A model generated the notes under the pieces. That model was not told the origin of the DNA, did not search any database, and saw only the letters and a list, made by a program, of their open reading frames with translations. A stretch of 64,000 nucleotides of DNA, from positions 1 to 64,000 of the forward strand of contig VBMV01000051.1 of NCBI GenBank assembly GCA_005878835.1, in the 5' to 3' direction. This document shows, piece after piece, positions 27,743 to 36,573 of this stretch. Each line of letters starts with the position of its first letter. The stretch's first letter is position 1. A program made the translations under genes and the position numbers. The DNA is from Gammaproteobacteria bacterium (GTDB lineage: Bacteria; Pseudomonadota; Gammaproteobacteria; Steroidobacterales; Steroidobacteraceae).

Positions 27743-28717
27743 ATGCAGAGGGACAAGGGCGCAAGCACTGGCGCGGCGGCCGTGACGCTGCTGGGAACGA
27801 TGTTCCTCGCGAGCGGCGCGGCCGCGCTCGCCGGCGGCGCGCAATCGGCCGCCACCACCGCTACCGCCGCGGATCTGCAGGCCGAGCGCAACAGCATCGA
27901 CGCGTGGCGCGCCGGCCGAGTCGGCCGGCTCACCAGCGACACGGGGTGGCTGACGCTCACCGGACTGTTCTGGCTCAAGCAGGGCGAGAACAGCTTCGGC
28001 CGCGCCTCCTCGAACGCGCTGATCCTCGACAACGCCTCGCTCGCCGACACCGCCGGCTCATTCGTGCTGGCCGGCCACCAGGTGCGCTTCGTCGCCGCTC
28101 CCGGCGCCGGCGTGACGCACGACGGACGGGCGGTCAGCTCGCTCGATCTCGCCTCCGATGCCCAGGGTGAACCCACGGTCCTTGCCAGCGGCTCGTTGCG
28201 CTTCTTCGTCATCGAGCGCGCCGGCAATCTGGGTGTGCGGGTGCGCGATCTGGACAACCCCCACCGCCGCAACTTCAGCGGACTCACCTACTTCCCGGTG
28301 AGCACCGACTGGGTCTGCAACGCCCGCTTCGAGCCTTACGAGCCGGCGCGCCACCTGAAGATCGTCAACATCCTTGGCATGGAGGAGGAGGCACAGTCGC
28401 CGGGGGCGGTGGTATTCAGGAAGAATGGCCGCGAGTGGCGGCTCGATACCGTGCTGGAAACGCCGGGCGAGCAGGAGCTGTTCGTCATGTTCGCCGACGG
28501 CACCAGCGGACATGAGACCTACGGCGGCGGACGGTTCCTGTACATCCCGCTGCCGCAAGGCCATACGGCGCTGGTGGATTTCAACAAGGCCTTCAACCCG
28601 CCGTGCGCGCTGAATGACTTCGCGACCTGTCCGCTGCCGCCGCCGCAGAACCGGCTGAAGCTCAGGGTCGATGCGGGCGAGAAGAGGTACGCCGGCGGAC
28701 CCGAGCATCGCTCGTGA
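27743..28717 (+). CDS. DUF1684 family exported protein
   Basis: The 324-residue protein begins with a signal-like segment (about 12-35, AVTLLGTMFLASGAAALAGG). The DUF1684 domain follows, with GWLTLTGLFWLKQGENSFG and VRVRDLDNPHRRNFSGLTYFP. FADGTSGHETYGGGRFLYIPLP and VDFNKAFNPPCALNDFATCPLPP lie near the end. The function of DUF1684 is unknown; its conserved charged residues suggest an enzyme. It lies 47 bp after the regulator and abuts the convergent lipoprotein gene without a gap, so a shared transcript with the regulator is possible. Confidence 0.82.
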   Translation: MQRDKGASTGAAAVTLLGTMFLASGAAALAGGAQSAATTATAADLQAERNSIDAWRAGRVGRLTSDTGWLTLTGLFWLKQGENSFGRASSNALILDNASLADTAGSFVLAGHQVRFVAAPGAGVTHDGRAVSSLDLASDAQGEPTVLASGSLRFFVIERAGNLGVRVRDLDNPHRRNFSGLTYFPVSTDWVCNARFEPYEPARHLKIVNILGMEEEAQSPGAVVFRKNGREWRLDTVLETPGEQELFVMFADGTSGHETYGGGRFLYIPLPQGHTALVDFNKAFNPPCALNDFATCPLPPPQNRLKLRVDAGEKRYAGGPEHRS

Positions 28718-30340
28718 TCAGCCCGCCTGATGGCGGCGCTGCGCGCGGGTGAGCCTGATGCGCTCCATGACACGCCGCCGCCCCTCGGGCGTCAGGGTCG
28801 TGCCCGCCGGCGCGGGCCGCGCCGTAAAGCTCGCCGCGGCGCCTGCTGCCGCTGCGGCCGCGCCCGCCTGCGCGGCCGCGGTCGCGGTCGCTGCAGGAAA
28901 GTCGATGAATGCATCGCTGCGGACCTGGGCACCCGCGTCGGTCTGCACGTAAAAGGGCAGGAAGCTGCTCGGCGTGCTCGCGAGCGCTTCGTAGTCGCCG
29001 AGAAACTGCCCCCGTGAATCGGGCGCCAGATCGAGATCGAAGGGTCCGGACAGGTGTGATTCCCGGAAGGTCACACCGTCGCTGGAGGTGACCAGCCAGC
29101 AGTCGGCGAGGAGCGAGGCGGGCGAGGAGGTGTTGCTGCGCAGGTCGTAGTAGGTGACGCCGATCACGCCATCCGCGCGCACGTGAATGGTCGGGGTGAA
29201 TGCCGGCACGTTGGGGTCCGCGTTGACCTGCACGGGGACCGACCAGGTGAGTCCGCCGTCCGCGGAGTGCGTCATGGCGATGCCATCGTGCTGCCCGCCG
29301 GAAAAGCGTGAGTCCTGCCAGGCGACGTAGACGATGCCCCCGGGGCCGACGCTCACGGACACCAGACCGGAGCCGTCACGCACCGCCGCGCCGGTGTTGG
29401 GATCGGTGGTGCCGACGGCCTGCAGATCCGAGAGCGTGAGCGCAGCGGACCAGTTGGCGCCGTGATCGGTGGAGCGTATCACCCGCACCAGCGCCGAGGT
29501 CGCCCCGAGCTCGGTGAGCAGGTCGAGCACCACGTCGCCCGGCAGCACCACGATCTGGTTGCCGAGGGTCTGACTCTGCGCACCCGGATCGTAGATGCTG
29601 CGGGCGGCCTGCCAGGTGGCGCCGGCGTTGGCCGTCACCGCAACGTAGCTCGGCCCGGCCGACTGCCCGCTGAGCCGGTCCCACACGGCGTACACGTAGT
29701 TCGCGTCGGTCGGGTCGGCGGTGATGGAGCCCTTGTCATTGAAGACGGTCGAGCCGTCCTGGATGAGGGCGATCGGCGCGCTCCAGGTGAGGCCGCCGTC
29801 GCGGGATTGCGCCACCAGCATGCCGCTCGAAGAACCGGGCAGCAGCGTGGCGCCGCTAAAGGACAAGGCCAGGGCGTAGACCACACCGGCGGGCGAGACC
29901 GTGAGCCACACGTCCGTGGCGCGGGCGTAGTCGCCGGGGTTGCCGGAGTTACCGCCGGTGCAGCGCGAGAACGCCGCGTTCGCCAGCGTCCAGGTCGCAC
30001 CGCCATCGAAGGACGCGGCGAGATTCAAGCCCTGCGCCCCGCCGTCCGACCAGCGGTTCTGCTGCCAGGCGCTGATCAGGTTCATGGGGCTGGTGGGATT
30101 GACCGCCAGATACGGCTCGGCCGCCGTGTTGGTGTACAGCGTTCCCGTCGCCGCGACGCCGTCGCAGCCCGCGCTGAACGTCGAGAGTTGCGACACGCGC
30201 ACCTGAGTGACCGAGGTGAACGGCGGCGGTGCGCCTGGCGGCGGCGTGCCGCCCCCGCCGCCGCCGCCCCCGCACGCCGTGACCAGGGTGAGGAATGCGG
30301 CGCCCACCACGGCGCGCGGTGATGCGCCGGCGGCACTCAA
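28718..30340 (-). CDS. BNR/Asp-box repeat lipoprotein (sialidase-like fold)
   Basis: A 540-residue exported protein. A TTG start at 30340 overlaps the bkdB stop (TTGA). The signal ends LTLVTACGG, so a lipoprotein is likely, and a Gly8-Pro linker follows. The body holds repeated Asp-box motifs: SFDGGATW, SRDGGLTW, TANAGATW, STDHGANW and SADGGLTW. These imply a six-bladed beta-propeller like sialidases. Catalytic Arg/Tyr/Glu residues of true sialidases are not evident, so binding rather than hydrolysis is possible. An Ala-rich and Arg-rich tail ends the protein. Coupling to a metabolic operon is unexpected. A GTG 30 bp downstream could serve as start. Confidence 0.75.
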   Translation of the reverse strand: MSAAGASPRAVVGAAFLTLVTACGGGGGGGGTPPPGAPPPFTSVTQVRVSQLSTFSAGCDGVAATGTLYTNTAAEPYLAVNPTSPMNLISAWQQNRWSDGGAQGLNLAASFDGGATWTLANAAFSRCTGGNSGNPGDYARATDVWLTVSPAGVVYALALSFSGATLLPGSSSGMLVAQSRDGGLTWSAPIALIQDGSTVFNDKGSITADPTDANYVYAVWDRLSGQSAGPSYVAVTANAGATWQAARSIYDPGAQSQTLGNQIVVLPGDVVLDLLTELGATSALVRVIRSTDHGANWSAALTLSDLQAVGTTDPNTGAAVRDGSGLVSVSVGPGGIVYVAWQDSRFSGGQHDGIAMTHSADGGLTWSVPVQVNADPNVPAFTPTIHVRADGVIGVTYYDLRSNTSSPASLLADCWLVTSSDGVTFRESHLSGPFDLDLAPDSRGQFLGDYEALASTPSSFLPFYVQTDAGAQVRSDAFIDFPAATATAAAQAGAAAAAAGAAASFTARPAPAGTTLTPEGRRRVMERIRLTRAQRRHQAG

Positions 30341-31605
30341 GCGGCGATGAAAATCGTGGCGGGGTGCTCCAGGCACTCCTTGAGCGCCTGGATCATCGCG
30401 GCCGCGTCGTAACCGTCCACGAAGCGGTGGTCGAAGGACGAGGAGAGGTTCATGGTGCGCCGGATGGCGATGGCGCCGTCCACGACCACCGGGCGCTCCA
30501 GGGCGCGGTTCACGCCGATGATGGCCACTTCCGGAGCGTTGATGATCGGCGTGCTGGCGATGCCGCCCAGCTTGCCGAGACTGGTGATGGTGATGGTCGA
30601 GCCGGTCAGCTCTTCGCGCTTCGCCTTGTTGGTGCGCGCCGCCTCGCTCACCCGGCGCATCTCGGCCGCCAGCTCCCACAGCGTGAGCGCCTGGGCGTCG
30701 TGCACCACCGGCACCTTCAGGCCGTCGGCAGTCTGCGTGGCGACACCCAGGTGCACGGACCGGTGACGCACGATCACGCCCCGCTCGGCGTCGTAGTGCG
30801 CATTGCATTGGGGAAAATCCTGCAGCACGCGCACCAGCGCCAGCGCCAGGAATGGCAGATAGCTCAGCGCCGGCGCACCCGGCGCCAGGGCGCCGTTCAG
30901 ATGACGGCGCAGGGATTCGAGCTCGGTGACGTCCAGTTCCTCCACGTAGGCGAAGTGAGGGATGGTGCGCTTCGCCTCGCTCATGCGCTGGGCAATGACG
31001 CGGCGCAGGCCGATCACCTTGATCTCTTCCGTGGCGCCACTCGGCGCGACGCGCGCCTCGGCGGCCCTGGCCGCGGGAACCGCCTTGGGCGCCGCGCGCA
31101 GCGGCGTCGGCTGCGGCGCGCGCCGCGCCACGTAGGCCTCCAGGTCCTTCGGCACGATCCGTCCGTTGGGTCCGGAGCCGGCAATCTGCCGCAGATCGAT
31201 CCCGGCCTCGTGCGCGCGGCGGCGAATGGCCGGCGAGGTGGCGACACGGCCGGCGCGGGCCGCTGCCGGCGTCGGCGGTACGGCCGCAGCGCCGTTGCCA
31301 CTGCCGCCCGATGCCGGCGCGGACTTCCCCGCCGGCGCGGGTGTGGCTGGCGCCGCAGCGTCGGGCTGCGTTTCCAACACGATCAGCTCCGAGCCCACCG
31401 GCACCATGTCCCCGGGTGAGCCGGTCGTGGAGAGCACGCGCCCGCCGACCGGCGCCGGTACCTCCACGGCCGCCTTCTCGGTCATCACCTCGACCAACAC
31501 GTCGTCCTCGGCGACCGTGTCCCCGGGCTTGACGCGCCAGTTGACGATTTCCGCCTCGACCGTGCCTTCGCCCAGATCGGGCAGCTTGAAGACGTACCTG
31601 CTCAC
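30337..31605 (-). CDS. bkdB: Branched-chain 2-oxoacid dehydrogenase E2 (dihydrolipoyl acyltransferase)
   Basis: The 422-residue E2 has an N-terminal lipoyl domain with the lipoylated Lys at 44 in EVMTEKAAVEV. An Ala/Pro linker comes next, and a peripheral-subunit-binding domain (about 135-175, ATSPAIRRRAHEAGIDL). The catalytic acyltransferase domain ends in FDHRFVDGYDAAAM, where His and Asp are catalytic. It transfers acyl groups from E1 to CoA in valine, leucine and isoleucine breakdown. The GTG start overlaps the bkdA2 stop by GTGA. The gene for the E3 subunit is not in this window. Confidence 0.93.
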   Translation of the reverse strand: MSRYVFKLPDLGEGTVEAEIVNWRVKPGDTVAEDDVLVEVMTEKAAVEVPAPVGGRVLSTTGSPGDMVPVGSELIVLETQPDAAAPATPAPAGKSAPASGGSGNGAAAVPPTPAAARAGRVATSPAIRRRAHEAGIDLRQIAGSGPNGRIVPKDLEAYVARRAPQPTPLRAAPKAVPAARAAEARVAPSGATEEIKVIGLRRVIAQRMSEAKRTIPHFAYVEELDVTELESLRRHLNGALAPGAPALSYLPFLALALVRVLQDFPQCNAHYDAERGVIVRHRSVHLGVATQTADGLKVPVVHDAQALTLWELAAEMRRVSEAARTNKAKREELTGSTITITSLGKLGGIASTPIINAPEVAIIGVNRALERPVVVDGAIAIRRTMNLSSSFDHRFVDGYDAAAMIQALKECLEHPATIFIAA

Positions 31606-32618
31606 GCCGCCTCCATCACCTGCTTGAGCGCCGCGGCAATGCGCGCCGGTCCCGGAAAATACTCCCATTCGAACGCGTGCGGATAAGGCGTGTCCCAGCC
31701 GGTGACGCGCTGCACCGGCGCTTCGAGATTCCAGAAGCACTGTTCCTGAACCGTGGCCACGAGCTCCGCGCCATAGCCGCTGAAGCGCGTCGCCTCGTGC
31801 ACCACCACACAGCGGCCGGTCTTGCAGACCGAGGTGCACAGCGTGTCCACGTCGAGCGGCGCCATGCTGCGCACGTCGACGATCTCCGCGTCGACGCCCG
31901 CAAGCCGCACCGCCGCCTCGGCGACGTGCACCATGGTGCCGTAAGTGAGCACGCTGACTTCCTTACCCTCGCGCACCAGTGCGGCGCGGCCGATCGGCAC
32001 GCGGTAATGGCCCTCGGGCACCTCGCCGCGCGGGTGCGCGCTCCACGGCACCGCGGGCTTGTGCGGATCGCCGTCGAAGGGCCCGTTGTAGATGCGCTTG
32101 GGCTCGAAGAACACCACCGGATCCTCGTCCTCGATCGAGCTGATCAGCAGGCCCTTGGCGTCGTAGGGGTTGGAGGGCATCACGACCTTGATGCCGCACA
32201 CGTGCGTGAAAACGCTCTCCGGGCTCTGCGAATGAGTCTGCCCGCCGCGGATACCGCCGCCGCACGGGGTACGGATGGTCACCGGCGCGAAGAACTCCCC
32301 CGCCGAGCGGTAACGCAGCCGCGCGAGCTCGCTCACCACCTGATCGAAGCCCGGATAGATGTAGTCGGCAAACTGGATTTCCGCGACCGGCTTCAGCCCG
32401 TTGACCCCCATGCCGATGGCCGCGGCGATGATGCCGCCTTCGGCGATCGGCGTGTCGAGGACGCGATGCTCGCCGTACTTTCTCTGCAGCCCGTCGGTGA
32501 CGCGGAACACGCCGCCGAAGAAGCCCACGTCCTCGCCCAGAATGACGACGCGCGGATCGCGCTCCAGCATCACGTCCATCGCGGAGTTGAGCGCCTGGAC
32601 CATGTTCATGCGCGCCAT
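31602..32618 (-). CDS. bkdA2: Branched-chain 2-oxoacid dehydrogenase E1 beta
   Basis: The 338-residue protein has MNMVQALNSAMDVMLERDPRV and VILGEDVGFFGGVFRVTDGLQ, with the Glu that activates thiamin diphosphate. AEIQFADYIYPGFDQVVSE and FFEPKRIYNGPFDGDP lie further on. The last identifies the branched-chain rather than the pyruvate enzyme. With E1 alpha it decarboxylates branched 2-oxoacids. The ATG lies 3 bp after the bkdA1 stop and the end overlaps bkdB, so the three are made in step. Length is typical. Confidence 0.95.
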   Translation of the reverse strand: MARMNMVQALNSAMDVMLERDPRVVILGEDVGFFGGVFRVTDGLQRKYGEHRVLDTPIAEGGIIAAAIGMGVNGLKPVAEIQFADYIYPGFDQVVSELARLRYRSAGEFFAPVTIRTPCGGGIRGGQTHSQSPESVFTHVCGIKVVMPSNPYDAKGLLISSIEDEDPVVFFEPKRIYNGPFDGDPHKPAVPWSAHPRGEVPEGHYRVPIGRAALVREGKEVSVLTYGTMVHVAEAAVRLAGVDAEIVDVRSMAPLDVDTLCTSVCKTGRCVVVHEATRFSGYGAELVATVQEQCFWNLEAPVQRVTGWDTPYPHAFEWEYFPGPARIAAALKQVMEAA

Positions 32619-32621
32619 GCT

Positions 32622-33908
32622 TCAACCCTTCTTGGCCACGGACGGCGCGCTCTGCCGGCGCTCGGCTGCCGCCGCGCTGCGCAGCGCCCGCAACTCCTCG
32701 CGCTGGCGCACGAGATTGGGCGGCATCTCCTTGAACACGTCTTCGAACATCGTCAGCGGGTCGAGCGAGGGCCCGCCGGTGAGGGTTCCGTACGACTCCG
32801 CCTCCTTCCAGCAGGCGGTGACGTGCGCCTCGAGCTCCTTCTCGAGCCGGCCATGGCGCTCCTCGGACCACTCGCCGAGTGCGATCAGGTGCTGCTTCAG
32901 ACGCGTGACCGGGTCCCCGAGCGGCCAGGCGCGCCACTCTTCCTTGGGTCGGTAGCGCGCAGGATCGTCGCTGGTGGAGTGCGCCGCCGCCCGATAGGTC
33001 ACGTGCTCGATCAGGGTGGGCCCGCCGCTCTGGCGCGCGCGCTGCGCGGCCCACTGTGTCACCGCGTACACCGCCAGGAAATCGTTGCCGTCGACGCGAA
33101 TCCCCGGCATGCCGTAACCGGGGCCGCGCTGCGCGAAGGTCTTGTGCTCACCACCTGCGAAGCCCTGGAAGGTGGAGATCGCCCACTGGTTGTTGACCAG
33201 ATTCAGAATCACCGGCGCCTGGTAGACCGCGGCGAAGGTCATCGCGTAGTGGAAGTCCGCCTCCGCGCTCGAGCCCTCGCCGAGCCAGCTGGCGGCAATC
33301 CGGTCTTCGCCCTTGATGGCTGCGGCCATCGCCCAGCCGACCGCCTGGGGAAACTGCGTGGCGAGGTTGCCGGAGATCGTGAAGATGTTGCCGCTGCCCC
33401 AGTGGTACATGATGGGCATCTGTCGGCCCTTGCACATGTCGTGAGTGTTCGACAGACACTGGCACATGAGCTCGACCAGGTTGCGGCCGCGCACGACGTG
33501 CAGGCCCTGCTGCCGATACGAGGGGAACAGCATGTCCCCCGGCTGCAGGGCCATGCCCTGCGCGACCGCCACCGCCTCTTCGCCGGTGGACTTGATATAG
33601 AAGGAGATACGCCCCTGCCGCTGGATCTTCTGCATGCGGTCATCGAACAGCCGGGTGAGCAGCATGTGGCGCAGGCCCACCTGCAGCTCGGAGGCCTCCA
33701 GGCGCGGATCCCAGGGCCCGACGGCCCGGTGCTCTTCATCGAGCACCCGCACCATCTCCAGGGCGAGGTTCTCGATGTCGCGCACGGAGGCGGTGACGTC
33801 CGGGCGGTTCACCGCACCTGCCGGGGATATCTGCACGTAGCTGAAATCCGGTTCCTGCCCCGGCCGTGCCGGCGGGGCAGGAACATGCAAGCGCGACCGT
33901 GGGGTCAT
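32622..33908 (-). CDS. bkdA1: Branched-chain 2-oxoacid dehydrogenase E1 alpha
   Basis: The 428-residue subunit contains SFYIKSTGEEAVAVAQGMAL and the thiamin diphosphate motif LGEGSSAEADFHYAMTFA...NNQWAIST. VTYRAAAHSTSDDPARYRPK is the phosphorylation-loop-like Ser/Asp segment. MTPRSRLHVPAPP was taken as start, with AGAGGCACCC before it; 19 residues upstream are possible but lack conservation. It opens the bkdA1-bkdA2-bkdB operon on the minus strand. It is divergent from the SUI1-like gene, and the 90 bp between hold the promoters. Confidence 0.94.
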   Translation of the reverse strand: MTPRSRLHVPAPPARPGQEPDFSYVQISPAGAVNRPDVTASVRDIENLALEMVRVLDEEHRAVGPWDPRLEASELQVGLRHMLLTRLFDDRMQKIQRQGRISFYIKSTGEEAVAVAQGMALQPGDMLFPSYRQQGLHVVRGRNLVELMCQCLSNTHDMCKGRQMPIMYHWGSGNIFTISGNLATQFPQAVGWAMAAAIKGEDRIAASWLGEGSSAEADFHYAMTFAAVYQAPVILNLVNNQWAISTFQGFAGGEHKTFAQRGPGYGMPGIRVDGNDFLAVYAVTQWAAQRARQSGGPTLIEHVTYRAAAHSTSDDPARYRPKEEWRAWPLGDPVTRLKQHLIALGEWSEERHGRLEKELEAHVTACWKEAESYGTLTGGPSLDPLTMFEDVFKEMPPNLVRQREELRALRSAAAAERRQSAPSVAKKG

Positions 33909-33998
33909 GGGTGCCTCTGAAGCCTTACGCGCGAGGGGTTGCGGCGCCGAGTAAGAGTTCGGCACGATTGTAGTCGCCTGACACGGGTAACACTACGC

Positions 33999-34343
33999 AT
34001 GAAGCGCCGGCAGACCGCACCGAGGCTGGTGCTGCGGCACACGACGCAATCCGGGCCGCTCGGGCGCACAGCGCATCGCAGCGCCGCGCGCGCCGCCCCG
34101 CAGCCGGCGCGCGTGCGCGTCGGTCGGGAAGTCGCCGGCCGCGGCGGCAAGGGTGTATCGGTGATCAGCGGACTGCCCCTTGACGAAGCGCAACTCGCCG
34201 AGCTGGCGACGCGGCTGAAGAAGATGTGCGGCGCGGGCGGTGGCGTCAGAGAGGGTGTCATCGAGATTCAGGGCGAGCATCGGGACCGGCTGGTAGCCGA
34301 GCTGTGCAGGCTCGGCTACCAGGCGCGGCGCTCCGGCGGCTGA
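33999..34343 (+). CDS. SUI1/YciH family translation factor homologue
   Basis: The 114-residue protein has a basic N-terminal tail (about 1-45). The SUI1 domain follows, with GRGGKGVSVISGLPLDEAQLAELATRLKK and GAGGGVREGVIEIQGEHRDRLVAELCRLGYQARRSGG. It is the bacterial relative of eIF1, able to influence start-site choice on the ribosome in vitro and thought to act in stress. The first of several Met codons was rejected for 33999, which begins the basic tail. It is a short single gene. Confidence 0.92.
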   Translation: MKRRQTAPRLVLRHTTQSGPLGRTAHRSAARAAPQPARVRVGREVAGRGGKGVSVISGLPLDEAQLAELATRLKKMCGAGGGVREGVIEIQGEHRDRLVAELCRLGYQARRSGG

Positions 34344-34447
34344 GCGCTGTGAGCTGTCGGGGAGCCGGCCGCCCGTAAGCGCAGTGGTATCCGCCGGCAA
34401 TCAGTTGCTATAGAGTGGCGCTGGAAAGGTCCCGCGCGGGGAATAAG

Positions 34448-35050
34448 GTGCACAAAGACCCTCAGACGCCGGCTCGGACACGCAATGGGGACGTCCTGCT
34501 GTTCGCGCGCAACTTCTTCCGCCATCCGCGCATGCTCGGCTCGATCGTGCCCAGCTCGCGCTTCCTCATCAAGCAGCTGCTGCAGCCGATCAACTGGGCG
34601 CGGGCGGACGTCATCGTGGAGTATGGTCCGGGAGTGGGCGGTATCACCGCGGAAGTGCTGCGTCAGATGCGTCCGGACGCCACGCTCATCGCCATCGAGA
34701 TGAACCCGGACTTCGTCAAGTACCTGCGCAGCTCATTCACCGACAAGCGGCTGCGGGTGGTGGAAGGATCGGCAGTATCGGTCGATGAGATCCTGCGCCG
34801 CTTCGGCTACGCACGCGCCAACTACATCATCTCCGGTATTCCGTTCAGCACCATTCCGGCACCGCTGCGCGAGCGCATACTGCGCAAGACCTGCGATGTG
34901 CTCGAATCCGGCGGCGCATTTCTCGTCTACCAGTTCTCCACGCGCGTGCTGCAGGACCTGAAGCGCGTCTTCGGCTACGTCGGCCGCAGGTTCGAGCCGC
35001 TCAACGTGTTGCCGGCACATCTGTTCATCTGTCAGCCCGGTACCGCCTGA
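34448..35050 (+). CDS. Class I methyltransferase, phospholipid N-methyltransferase-like
   Basis: The 200-residue protein has ARNFFRHPRMLGSIVPSSRFL and the SAM motif VIVEYGPGVGGITAEVL. AIEMNPDFVKYLRSSF carries the acidic residue that binds the ribose, and YIISGIPFSTIPAPLRERIL is the catalytic segment. The combination with SGIPFS resembles rRNA adenine/phospholipid methyltransferases (PmtA-like), which methylate phosphatidylethanolamine. That substrate is an inference from family similarity. A GTG at 34448 with GGGGAATAAG upstream is taken as start. No signal peptide is seen. It stands alone upstream of the Asp-box operon. Confidence 0.82.
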   Translation: MHKDPQTPARTRNGDVLLFARNFFRHPRMLGSIVPSSRFLIKQLLQPINWARADVIVEYGPGVGGITAEVLRQMRPDATLIAIEMNPDFVKYLRSSFTDKRLRVVEGSAVSVDEILRRFGYARANYIISGIPFSTIPAPLRERILRKTCDVLESGGAFLVYQFSTRVLQDLKRVFGYVGRRFEPLNVLPAHLFICQPGTA

Positions 35051-35189
35051 GCACGGCTCGCCCCCGCGCCGCGCGCACCGCGCAGCAACTGCTCGCCGCC
35101 GGCCGGCGTCGCGCCAGCGCCCCGGGCGAACTGCCATCCTGCGCCGGTGGCGTTGACAATGCCGCGTCCGGGCGGGGATCCTGTTCCTC

Positions 35190-36299
35190 ATGGCGGGCAC
35201 GTTGTGGATCGGAACACGTAAGGGTCTGTTCGCGCTGCGCGCCGATGGGGCGCGCCGCAACTGGAAACTCGCCGGCCCGCAGTTTCTCGGCCACATCATT
35301 CACCACGTCGTGCAGGATCCGCGCGCGCCACGGGTGCTGCTGCTGGCGGCGAAGACCGGGCATCTCGGGCCCACCGTGTTCCGCTCGACCGATCGCGGCC
35401 GCAGTTGGCGCGAGGCCGCGCGACCGCCCGCCTTTCGCCCGGTCAACGACGGCGAGGAAGCACGCGCCGTGCAGCGTGTTTTCTGGCTCACGCCCGGCCA
35501 TCACACGCAAGCGGCGACCTGGTACGCCGGCAGTTCCCCGGCGGGATTGTTTCGCTCCACGGACGGTGGCGAGCACTGGGAACCGGTGGCCGGTTTCAAC
35601 GACCATCCGATGCGGCCGAAGTGGGCGGCGTTCGGCACGCCGGACGGGGAGTTCCTGCACTCCATTCTGGTGGACCCGCGCGACCCGCGGCACCTGTACA
35701 TCGCGATCTCGGTCGGCGGGGTGTTCGAGTCCACCGACGCCGGAGGGGACTGGACCCCGCTCAATGAAGGCTGTGCGGCGGACTTCCTGCCCGACCCGAG
35801 CGTGCCGTTCGGTCACGATCCACATTGCATGGTGCAGCACCCCGCCAGACCCGAGCGGCTCTACCAGCAGAATCACTGCGGCATCTACCGCCTGGATGGC
35901 CCGCAGCGGCGCTGGCAGCGCATCGGCAAAGCCATGCCAAAGAAGGTCGGCGATATCGGCTTCCCGATCGTGCTGCATCCGACCGATCCCGACACGGCGT
36001 GGGTACTGCCCATGGACGGCCAGAGCGTGTGGCCGCGCACCTCCGTCGGCGGCAGGCCGGCGGTCTACGGCACCCGCGATGGTGGCGCCAGCTGGCGGCG
36101 CATGGATCGCGGGTTGCCGCGGTCGCAGGCCTGGTTCACGGTGTTGCGTCAGGCCATGTGCGCTGACATTCACGCACGCCCGGGCGTATATTTCGGCACG
36201 ACCGGGGGAGAAGTCTGGGCCAGTACCAACGGCGGGGAGGGTTGGCGCTGCGTCGCGCGCCACCTGCCGGAGATCTACTCGGTGACTCACGCGGCCTGA
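35190..36299 (+). CDS. Asp-box (BNR) beta-propeller protein, first gene of MoaD/MoeB operon
   Basis: The 369-residue cytoplasmic protein starts LWIGTRKGLFAL without signal peptide. It carries five Asp-box motifs: STDRGRSW, STDGGEHW, STDAGGDW, RDGGASW and STNGGEGW. These predict a six- to seven-bladed propeller of the sialidase/sortilin type. Catalytic residues of sialidases are not seen. Cytoplasmic location is unusual for such propellers. It is 3 bp from the MoaD-like gene, which is itself 4 bp from the MoeB-like gene, so the three are one operon. The likely role is to bind a target of, or partner in, the sulfur-carrier reaction, but this is inference. Confidence 0.82.
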   Translation: MAGTLWIGTRKGLFALRADGARRNWKLAGPQFLGHIIHHVVQDPRAPRVLLLAAKTGHLGPTVFRSTDRGRSWREAARPPAFRPVNDGEEARAVQRVFWLTPGHHTQAATWYAGSSPAGLFRSTDGGEHWEPVAGFNDHPMRPKWAAFGTPDGEFLHSILVDPRDPRHLYIAISVGGVFESTDAGGDWTPLNEGCAADFLPDPSVPFGHDPHCMVQHPARPERLYQQNHCGIYRLDGPQRRWQRIGKAMPKKVGDIGFPIVLHPTDPDTAWVLPMDGQSVWPRTSVGGRPAVYGTRDGGASWRRMDRGLPRSQAWFTVLRQAMCADIHARPGVYFGTTGGEVWASTNGGEGWRCVARHLPEIYSVTHAA

Positions 36300-36302
36300 G
36301 CC

Positions 36303-36569
36303 ATGAGCTGCACGGTGCGCATCGCCAGCCCTCTGCGCTCGTACACCGCCGGCGCCGCGACGCTTGCGGCCCGCGGCAGCACGCTCGCCGAGGTGCTCGC
36401 GAACCTCGAGCAGCGCTGCCCCGGCATCCGCTTCCGTATGATCGACGAGCACGAGCGTATCCGCCCGCACATGCGGCTGTTCGTCAACACCAGCGAGGCG
36501 CGTGAACTGTCGGCGGTGGTACGCGATGGCGACACCGTGCACGTGATCTGCGCACTCTCCGGAGGATGA
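36303..36569 (+). CDS. MoaD/ThiS-like sulfur carrier protein
   Basis: The 88-residue beta-grasp protein ends in CALSGG, with the C-terminal Gly-Gly required for adenylation and thiocarboxylation. HMRLFVNTSEARE and VVRDGDTVHVICALSGG match the MoaD/ThiS fold. Length is typical. Such carriers deliver sulfur to molybdopterin, thiamin, cysteine or other products. No moaE or thi gene is adjacent; the partner here is the MoeB-like gene 4 bp on. Its end, GGAGGATGA, doubles as the ribosome site for that gene. Confidence 0.9.
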   Translation: MSCTVRIASPLRSYTAGAATLAARGSTLAEVLANLEQRCPGIRFRMIDEHERIRPHMRLFVNTSEARELSAVVRDGDTVHVICALSGG

Positions 36570-36573
36570 TCCC

